Positions 63,501-64,000 of a DNA stretch of 64,000 nucleotides are shown here, piece by piece. Location of the stretch: contig CP136065.1 of the NCBI GenBank assembly GCA_032622095.1, positions 40,613,503-40,677,502 of the forward strand. The letters are read 5' to 3'. Source of the DNA: Siphonodentalium dalli (Eukaryota > Mollusca > Scaphopoda > Gadilida > Siphonodentaliidae). Position 1 is the first letter of the stretch. Every line of letters begins with the position of its first letter. The position numbers and the translations under genes are program-made. A model generated the notes under the pieces. That model did no database searches and was not told where the DNA came from. It saw nothing but the letters and a program-made list of their open reading frames with translations.

Positions 63501-63554
63501 CAGATGGAAAAATCATTCCGAAAGCTTATCTGGAATAATTGCGGTCCAATTTAG
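28033..63554 (+). CDS. DBB-family adaptor gene (Dof/BANK1/BCAP-like), 11-exon model with introns
   Basis: This is the whole-gene span; coding exons are listed separately. The joined exons (28033-28716, 33160-33301, 36454-36714, 40656-40861, 42565-42643, 47995-48183, 49361-49409, 49540-49667, 60250-60413, 62318-62446, 63504-63554) give about 693 aa. Intron phases are 0,1,1,0,1,1,2,1,0,0 and every join keeps the frame. Family knowledge: Dof/stumps, BANK1 and PIK3AP1/BCAP share a TIR-like domain, a TIG-like segment, a DBB motif, ankyrin repeats and Tyr motifs, and act as cytoplasmic adaptors bringing PI3K p85, Grb2 or phospholipase C to tyrosine kinase or Toll-type receptors. Seen here: all those segments in that order, plus YVDM (Y440), YISM (Y470), YMPM (Y487) and YTNI (Y462). 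No signal peptide or membrane segment is visible. I infer one orthologue of the vertebrate BANK1/PIK3AP1 group but cannot say which is closer. Small exons could be missing in the 10.6-kb intron 8. Confidence 0.88.
29300..29660 (-). pseudogene. LINE ORF2 C-terminal fragment in intron 1
   Basis: The minus-strand frame (29316-29630) encodes NDKCNRCNIKCEDITHILCE and CPFVQTFLKRL, a C-x2-C-x-H-C module of the kind ending LINE ORF2 proteins. It is truncated and lacks reverse transcriptase. It lies opposite to the host gene. Confidence 0.7.
29875..30060. mobile_element. GATTAC-rich hAT-like fragment in intron 1
   Basis: It begins CAGGGTTGGGGCGATTACAT, as hAT-type ends do, then alternates TGTAATCGATTACGATTACA motifs. 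These simple TAATCGATTAC repeats are common at the ends of animal hAT MITEs. The other end was not found. Confidence 0.5.
30725..31178. repeat. Dispersed repeat in intron 1 carrying an unoccupied MITE site
   Basis: It matches 41060-41455 plus 41858-41897 (GGTTGAACAATTTTATCAAC, CACATTTAAAATGGAACTAA, TTTTTCCTTGCTAAAATGTG, CTCGTCCACTAAATTCGATT). At 31140 it lacks the MITE present at 41449-41857. Confidence 0.85.
31179..32390. other. Intron 1, no gene; one palindrome
   Basis: This is AT-rich. It contains the palindrome listed at 31391-31510. ACGAATTACATATTCTATTT occurs at 31510 and 31748, so a short direct repeat follows the palindrome. The frame at 32006-32278 has no recognisable domain. Confidence 0.5.
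31391..31510. repeat. Palindrome with ~52-bp arms in intron 1
   Basis: Left GTGTTTCTCTCATATGATAT, right ATATCATATGAGAGAAACAC; the inner arms are ATTTTCAGTTTTCTC and its inverse. A few mismatches lie near CGAGTCTAAG/CGTGACGAG. Confidence 0.9.
32391..32880. repeat. Dispersed fold-back repeat, copy 2, intron 1
   Basis: It begins TTAAAGGCCCATTTCATTTT and ends GTTCGAAAATTAAG. The centre is a palindrome at 32627-32690 (TCAATGGAAGGGGAATACTC and its inverse). The second half is the inverse of 7900-8090. Confidence 0.7.
33160..33301 (+). CDS. Exon 2: Ig/TIG-like segment of the DBB adaptor
   Basis: This exon has 47 codons plus one base. It is preceded by a pyrimidine-rich TTTGACTTTCTACAG acceptor and ends CCAG|GTATGT. 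The product begins FGEPVAIILKS, a pattern of beta strands that matches the TIG/Ig-like segment after the TIR linker in BCAP and BANK1. The donor lies inside the first unit of a 50-bp tandem repeat, so three further copies of the donor follow downstream. Only the first donor keeps the frame: the second and third shift it, and the fourth (150 bases later) is in frame but reads through a TAA at 33421. Confidence 0.85.
33294..33500 (+). repeat. 50-bp tandem repeat at the intron 2 donor, 4 copies
   Basis: GGCTCCAGGTATGTGTATAC starts at 33294, 33344, 33394 and 33444, with a decayed fifth start at 33494. The first copy contains the exon 2 end and its donor (33302). The units are nearly identical (one A/G change), so the expansion is young. 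Long open frames on both strands are products of the repeat. Confidence 0.95.
33501..34020. other. Intron 2, no gene recognised
   Basis: AT-rich with a small TAGCCTATATACAT duplication near 33630-33665. Nothing else could be assigned. Confidence 0.5.
34021..34145. mobile_element. Fragment of the 68-bp-related TTAA MITE family
   Basis: TTTATTGAGGGAGATGTTTA, AATAAGTTCAACAAACGACT and TTATTATAGAAAGGGCTAA match 18770-18885 and 15726-15890. Confidence 0.55.
34240..34880. repeat. Fold-back repeat, relative of 41900-42400, intron 2
   Basis: GGTACCAGAATATGAACGGA (34419) and TCCGTTCATATTCTGGCACC (34680) form inverted arms around GTATCTCGCAAGAATAGACC. The latter and CACAGCTAACTAC recur at 42010-42120. 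Short open frames on both strands are mirror products. Confidence 0.7.
35016..35545. mobile_element. TTAAAG-CACGGGCGGCG MITE, copy 2, intron 2
   Basis: It starts TTAAAGACACGGGCGGCGTT and ends CTGTCCGTGCCTTTAA, and matches 18148-18682 along its length. It has two AAAGAGCGTT sites (35244 and 35286). Confidence 0.75.
35546..36453. other. End of intron 2, no gene recognised
   Basis: Short frames near 35591-35776 and 35793-35981 have no recognised domain. The frame upstream of exon 3 (36366-36453) lies before the acceptor. Confidence 0.45.
36454..36714 (+). CDS. Exon 3: DBB motif region of the DBB adaptor
   Basis: This exon has 86 codons plus split codons at both ends (phase 1 in and out). The acceptor is TTTTTACAACAG and the donor CCAG|GTATAT. 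It encodes the conserved core SAFHCLPLLMSVF and a following acidic Leu-rich helix ending near LLDTISMAV. In Dof/BANK1/BCAP this region is the DBB motif just before the ankyrin repeats and has been linked to self-association and function. The splice donor is the first unit of a 29-bp tandem array that fills the start of intron 3. Confidence 0.9.
36707..37035 (+). repeat. 29-bp tandem repeat at the intron 3 donor, about 9 copies
   Basis: AACCAGGTATATAACTCAAG begins at the exon 3 end. CCAGGT copies start at 36711, 36740, 36769 and 36798, then at longer steps (46 bases) with extra AAAAAGATAGTGCTGTGAAA. Later copies decay to CCAGAT, CAAGGT and CCATGT. Confidence 0.92.
37120..37410 (+). repeat. Dispersed repeat, inverted relative of 11335-11615, intron 3
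   Basis: It contains AGATCGCGGGTATGGATTTT, ATCACGTGACTTCCGGTTAG and GACGTCATGACACGGTTTCT, all found inverted in the first copy. Confidence 0.75.
37411..38302. other. Intron 3, no gene recognised
   Basis: Non-coding. GCAGCATGTGTGGTTGCTCC and the frames at 37383-37592 and 37649-37849 carry no recognisable domain. Confidence 0.45.
38303..39062. mobile_element. 760-bp inverted-repeat element in intron 3
   Basis: The ends ACCTTACTCGTATTTAAATT and AATTTAAATACGAGTAAGGT are about 40-bp inverted copies continuing GCGCAGTACTATTTTTCGC. Inner GCGAATTTAAAACTGAGCGA segments occur at 38356 and 39005. There is no coding potential. Confidence 0.8.
39361..39575. repeat. Near-perfect 215-bp palindrome in intron 3
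   Basis: Two ~107-bp arms (from ACAGTAATGCCCAAAGTAAT to GGCATTGCTGT) match with three changes and almost no spacer (AGCTCTCGGCGAGAGCT). There is no gene in it. Confidence 0.95.
39576..40655. other. End of intron 3, no gene recognised
   Basis: Unassigned sequence with GGTTCTTCGAAGAACC (39730-39745), a perfect 16-bp palindrome, followed by repeated TTGGTTCCA and GGAACCAAA. Confidence 0.45.
40656..40861 (+). CDS. Exon 4: ankyrin-repeat segment of the DBB adaptor
   Basis: This exon has two bases of a split codon plus 68 codons, with acceptor TTCTTTTTCACAG and donor ATATG|GTTTGT. The protein has two ankyrin-like helical pairs: PTLLHFAAYYGLDELASCL, then NKFGHNPGDLADLSGRERLA. Both have the T-LH-AA-x-x-G and G-x-x-P-x-D-LA signatures. 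In BCAP and BANK1 the ankyrin repeats directly follow the DBB motif, as here. The open frame lacks an internal Met start, so it can be read only as an exon. Confidence 0.9.
41060..41448. repeat. Dispersed repeat in intron 4, host of a MITE
   Basis: It is the paralogue of 30725-31178 and continues after the MITE at 41858-41897 (CTCGTCCACTAAATTCAATC). Confidence 0.85.
41449..41857. mobile_element. piggyBac-like MITE, CCCTTTACCCAACA family, copy 3 (intact)
   Basis: TTAA at 41449-41452 and 41854-41857 exactly flanks CCCTTTACCCAACAGAAGGG and TTTGTTGGGTAAAGGG. It has two internal palindromes and a triple TTTTGGCCGG unit before the right end. It is the best preserved copy in the window. No transposase, so it must have been moved by another element's enzyme. 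Confidence 0.92.
41900..42410. repeat. Fold-back repeat, relative of 34240-34880, intron 4
   Basis: It contains CACAGCTAACTAC, ATCTCGCAAGAATCAACCAT and TTCATATTCTGGCACCGT, and recurring GTTC(T/A)(T/A)ACACTGGCAAGTT end sequences also seen at 49905 and (inverted) 58590. Confidence 0.65.
42565..42643 (+). CDS. Exon 5: Tyr motif exon with YVDM
   Basis: This exon has 26 codons plus one base, acceptor GATTTTCCACAG and strong donor CGG|GTACGT. It carries YVDM (about Y440), a YxxM site of the type bound by the SH2 domains of PI3K p85, and LYMAP (Y450). It lies directly after the ankyrin region, where BCAP also places its PI3K-binding tyrosines. Its frame joins exon 4 (phase 0) and exon 6 (phase 1). 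Confidence 0.82.
42764..43020. repeat. GA-rich microsatellite in intron 5
   Basis: About 255 bases of almost pure purine GAGAGA with GGGAGG, GATAGA and GCGAGA interruptions. Confidence 0.95.
43216..43986 (+). repeat. 32-bp satellite array, about 24 copies, intron 5
   Basis: The unit contains GATGAGTTGTAAGAATGACT then GAGTGATATGAC. Copies are almost identical; one near 43355 lacks two bases. Because 32 is not a multiple of 3, the 215-codon minus-strand frame is periodic over three units and is an artefact. Confidence 0.97.
44130..44527. mobile_element. piggyBac-like MITE, CCCTTTACCCAACA family, copy 4, TTAT flanks
   Basis: Ends CCCTTTACCCAACAGAACG and TTTGTTGGGTAAAGGG with the two internal palindromes. 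The flanking tetramers are TTAT on both sides (44130-44133 and 44524-44527) instead of TTAA. Confidence 0.88.
44815..45540 (+). repeat. G-rich degenerate minisatellite, ~30-bp units, intron 5
   Basis: About 24 imperfect units of the form GGGGTGCCCCAGAGTG(A/C)C, followed by CACGAG or CGCCGAGG. It is far richer in GC than its surroundings, so all frames stay open. The open frames have no domain and are rejected as genes. Confidence 0.88.
45630..45951. mobile_element. MITE with ~75-bp inverted ends inside the minisatellite
   Basis: Left end GCGAAGGGCGTTCCCCTTCG then CTGTACACACTGGATTTAGA; right end is the inverse (TCTAAATCCAGTGTGTACAG, GAACGCCCTTCGC). Interior about 170 bases. No coding potential. 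Confidence 0.85.
45975..46105 (-). repeat. Inverted part of the G-rich minisatellite
   Basis: Its reverse complement contains GTGCCAACAGAGTACCCACG and GGGTGGCCCAGTGTC, matching units near 45008-45040. So the array has opposite orientations on the two sides of the MITE. Confidence 0.75.
46184..46600 (+). repeat. 122-bp tandem repeat, about 3.4 copies
   Basis: CGCATGCGCAGACGAGATCT recurs at 46191, 46312, 46434 and (variant) 46556. Each unit also has CTTGAAATTTGGTATGTGAA and CCCCGGATACGAATTTTATC. Confidence 0.93.
46600..47260 (+). mobile_element. Dispersed non-coding element with TCTGTCTG head
   Basis: A TGTGTGTCTGTCTG tract is followed by GATGGACTCGAAAACGACCG, ATTTCGATGAAACTTGGTAT and alternating GACCTTGACCTTGAAATCGG units. 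The end is CCCGGACGAAGTCGGGTCC then CTTCTAGTATATATAT. A relative is at 48240-48855. Such elements are common in invertebrates; I cannot name the class. Confidence 0.65.
47254..47335. repeat. TA microsatellite
   Basis: About 80 bases of alternating TATATA broken once by AGC. It follows the TAGTATATAT end of the preceding element. Confidence 0.95.
47995..48183 (+). CDS. Exon 6: Tyr motif exon with YTNI, YISM, YMPM, YEIL
   Basis: This exon has 62 codons plus split codons at both ends, acceptor CTCTACTACAG and donor AAG|GTATTC. It encodes YTNI (Y462, the pYxN type bound by Grb2), YISM (Y470) and YMPM (Y487, close to the preferred YMxM site of p85), then an acidic EEEEYEIL (Y504) and YPVP. Dense tyrosine motifs with acidic residues before them suit a kinase substrate. 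The assignments come from motif rules; phosphorylation is inferred. Confidence 0.85.
48240..48855 (+). mobile_element. Relative of the 46600 element, intron 6
   Basis: GACTCGAAAACGACTCGACC (48309), GACGAAATTTCGTACTTAGG, GGTGACCTTGACCTTGAAAC and the end CCAGTGGCGGGCTAATCTGC then TAGTATATATATG. It has two AAAGAGCGTT sites (48465 and 48496). Confidence 0.6.
48856..49360. other. End of intron 6, no gene recognised
   Basis: Unassigned sequence before exon 7, with a C run at 49023-49032. Confidence 0.45.
49361..49409 (+). CDS. Exon 7: short linker exon
   Basis: This exon has 49 bases: a split codon, 15 codons and two bases. The acceptor is GTGGTTTTAG and the donor CTCAG|GTGTTC. The product is a short Pro/Ala/Ser linker with no motif. 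Support comes from position and from phase: it takes phase 1 from exon 6 and hands phase 2 to exon 8, and both fit. It is too short to identify by sequence alone. Confidence 0.6.
49540..49667 (+). CDS. Exon 8: basic/polar linker exon
   Basis: This exon has 128 bases, 42 whole codons and split codons on both sides, acceptor AAAGTCAACAG and donor AAAG|GTACAG. It encodes a Ser/Lys/Glu-rich stretch including NSRKGKIKFQHSS and an HEPLRQTPSEF segment, without a recognisable domain. It joins exon 7 in phase 2 and exon 9 in phase 1, each completing a sense codon. It probably forms the disordered linker before the conserved helical segment. Confidence 0.7.
49668..50798. other. Intron 8, no gene; one inverted-repeat end
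   Basis: GTTCATACACTGGCAAATTG then CACTGCAAACTGCAAAAATG (49907 onward) is the inverse of 58550-58605. The frame at 50004-50249 has no recognised domain. Confidence 0.5.
51035..54323 (+). mobile_element. ACTAGCAGGG element, tandem copy 1
   Basis: This copy is 3289 bp from ACTAGCAGGGTTACCCGGCG to the ACAGACAG tract (54248-54302) and ATTCGCAAATATAGATATAG. Internally, 51916-52100 recurs at about 52502-52690, and 52140-52500 recurs at about 53085-53450, so it is itself built of repeats. Open frames such as 51403-51771 have no known domain. Confidence 0.92.
54324..57601 (+). mobile_element. ACTAGCAGGG element, tandem copy 2
   Basis: It is almost identical to copy 1 in direct tandem. Differences seen by eye: one extra T near 55069, A for T near 55948, G for A near 56804, A for T near 57124, and a shorter ACAGACAG tract (57547-57580). 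There is no sequence between the copies. Confidence 0.92.
57755..58646. repeat. hAT-like end and inverted-repeat end, intron 8
   Basis: CAGGGACGTGTGTCAGGGGT (57810) resembles the CAGGGACGTGG ends at 2477, with GAAATTTCCGAC and GACATTTCATGC repeats after it. GCTGGCATTTTTGCAGTTTG (58551) pairs inversely with 49907-49960. No gene. Confidence 0.5.
58647..59237. mobile_element. TTAA-flanked MITE, AGGGGTACTGTACGCCA ends
   Basis: TTAA at 58647-58650 and 59234-59237 flank AGGGGTACTGTACGCCA and its inverse TGGCGTACAGTACCCCT. About 580 bp, AT-rich, no coding potential. A third TTAA-type family in this window. Confidence 0.82.
59238..60249. other. End of intron 8, MITE fragments, no gene
   Basis: TTTAACCCTTTTTATACCAA (59959) and TTATCTGATTATTTCCCACC (60049) resemble the 68-bp-related MITE family. 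The frame at 59494-59739 is hydrophobic and low complexity, without a recognised domain. Confidence 0.45.
60250..60413 (+). CDS. Exon 9: conserved helical segment of the DBB adaptor
   Basis: This exon has 54 codons after a split Asp codon. It has a strong acceptor (a T-rich tract ending TTCTTTTAG) and donor AAGG|GTATGC. The protein is helical, with LAQLEEIRQSSKEGVYTEDE followed by ALRLYNLWKEHYGEG. This resembles the segment in BCAP and BANK1 where a short helix is followed by an E/D-EAL-x-LF/Y-x-x-W pattern. An apparent upstream open frame (60114-60249) is intronic. Confidence 0.85.
60414..61155. other. Intron 9, fragments only
   Basis: AATATAAGTTCAACAAACTT (60501) is another piece of the 68-bp-related MITE family; AGACCCTCTAGCCATGTCCCTG (60555) resembles a hAT-like end. 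Nothing else assigned. Confidence 0.45.
61156..61990 (+). repeat. Degenerate tandem repeat, roughly 170-bp units, intron 9
   Basis: Recurring motifs are ATCGGATTTGGTTGTGCTTT, GCATGTTGATAGCA and CATTCATTTTTACCACAG in diverged copies. The open frames at 61156-61425 and 61580-61909 follow the repeats and have no domain. Confidence 0.6.
62318..62446 (+). CDS. Exon 10: basic coiled-coil tail of the DBB adaptor
   Basis: This exon has exactly 43 codons (phase 0 at both ends), acceptor TTTGTTTTCAACAG and consensus donor ACG|GTAAGC. The product is a charged helix with LENLRYRFYENSKDVDQLKK and a Lys/Asn/Gln-rich end, probably coiled coil. The donor is the first of several GTAAGC/GTGAGC copies in a tandem repeat that opens the next intron. 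A hydrophobic run encoded just upstream (62219-62317) lies before the acceptor and is not part of the protein. Confidence 0.8.
62443..62760 (+). repeat. 29-bp tandem repeat at the intron 10 donor
   Basis: GGT(A/G)AGCGA(A/G)CGCCAAATATC starts at the exon 10 end (GT at 62447) and recurs with donor-like GT at 62541, 62570, 62599, 62702 and 62731, i.e. 29 bases apart within clusters. Confidence 0.88.
62761..63503. other. Intron 10, no gene recognised
   Basis: A small inverted pair GGACAATCC occurs around 62840-62920, and AAAACACTTCTTC direct repeats at 63128-63220. The minus-strand frame 62696-63076 has no recognised domain. Confidence 0.45.
63504..63554 (+). CDS. Exon 11: possible last exon, 16 codons and stop
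   Basis: After the acceptor ATATTATTTACAG the phase-0 frame reads MEKSFRKLIWNNCGPI and a TAG stop. It keeps the frame of exon 10 and is basic-amphipathic, which suits a C terminus. No good polyadenylation signal was seen in the 450 bases that follow, so intron 10 could instead run on to an exon outside the window. Confidence 0.4.
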   Translation: MEKSFRKLIWNNCGPI

Positions 63555-63748
63555 AGTTAAATATTATGTTTTGTCAAAGTAAACATGCAACTGCCATTCT
63601 ATAGTTCAGAGGGATGTCACTATTACCCAACACAACAATCCTGTTGGAAATTTTCGGCCACAAGAACTTTTTTTTTAGCCAAAACTAGTTACAAAGGTAT
63701 TGCAACCGACTCGATGGAACTATACCGTTGTTCATTGACAATATATAG

Positions 63749-63909
63749 AGAGTAATCAATTGGTTCCGAGAATTACGTTAAATAATTCCATGAATTCACG
63801 AGAGGCGAGAGACTTCGGTAAGAAACGAGTGCGCGTTAGCGCACGAGTACCTAAAGTCTCTCGCCTTGAGTGAATTATTTAACTTATTTTCAGAACTAAT
63901 TGATTACTC
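63749..63909. repeat. Imperfect palindrome downstream of the gene
   Basis: GAGTAATCAATTGGTTC and GAACTAATTGATTACTC are the outer ends; inner arms GGCGAGAGACTT and AAGTCTCTCGCC flank GTGCGCGTTAGCGCAC. Small length differences separate the arms. Confidence 0.85.
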
Positions 63910-64000
63910 TAGTTATTACACTCCTGCATAAATTTGGTTCGCCAAATATGATTAATACACACATAATTAATGCATGAAAGTCACGATATGGAGAAACATC

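Overview
This looks like intron- and repeat-rich nuclear DNA from an invertebrate animal. The evidence is a multi-exon gene with GT/AG introns, many LINE remnants, miniature inverted-repeat transposons with TTAA target sites, hAT-like ends, minisatellites and long palindromes. The style suggests a mollusc or another lophotrochozoan, but this is an impression and no marker here proves it. I see no bacterial operon, CRISPR array, tRNA or rRNA.

One host gene can be supported. It lies on the + strand and fills the right half of the window (28033-63554). I assembled eleven exons by hand. Every junction has AG/GT borders and all ten intron phases agree, giving a protein of about 693 residues (about 677 from the better-placed second Met). 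Domain order is a TIR-like domain, a Pro/Ser linker, an Ig/TIG-like segment, the DBB motif region, an ankyrin-like region, a Tyr-rich tail with three YxxM motifs (YVDM, YISM, YMPM) and one YTNI, a conserved helical segment and a basic coiled-coil tail. This is the architecture of the Dof/stumps-BANK1-BCAP (PIK3AP1) adaptor family, which links tyrosine kinase signalling to PI3K. Exons 1-10 are well supported; the last, 16-codon exon is tentative.

The left part (1-28 kb) holds no host gene that I recognise. In order it contains a 34-bp minisatellite framed by inverted repeats, a 3.6-kb hAT-like element with another element inserted in it, a perfect 103-bp palindrome, two TTAA-flanked MITEs, four LINE 3' fragments (one inserted in a 68-bp repeat array), and a 3.9-kb unit with about 100-bp terminal inverted repeats around the decayed minus-strand remnant of a multicopy metazoan gene family.

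The introns carry most of the other interesting structure. Three introns (2, 3 and 10) begin with minisatellites whose repeat unit includes the 5' splice site itself. Intron 3 has a nearly perfect 215-bp palindrome and a MITE relative. Intron 4 has a piggyBac-like MITE whose insertion is shown by a paralogous unoccupied repeat in intron 1. Intron 5 has GA, 32-bp and G-rich arrays. Intron 8 has a MITE split by a nearly identical 2 x 3.29-kb tandem duplication.
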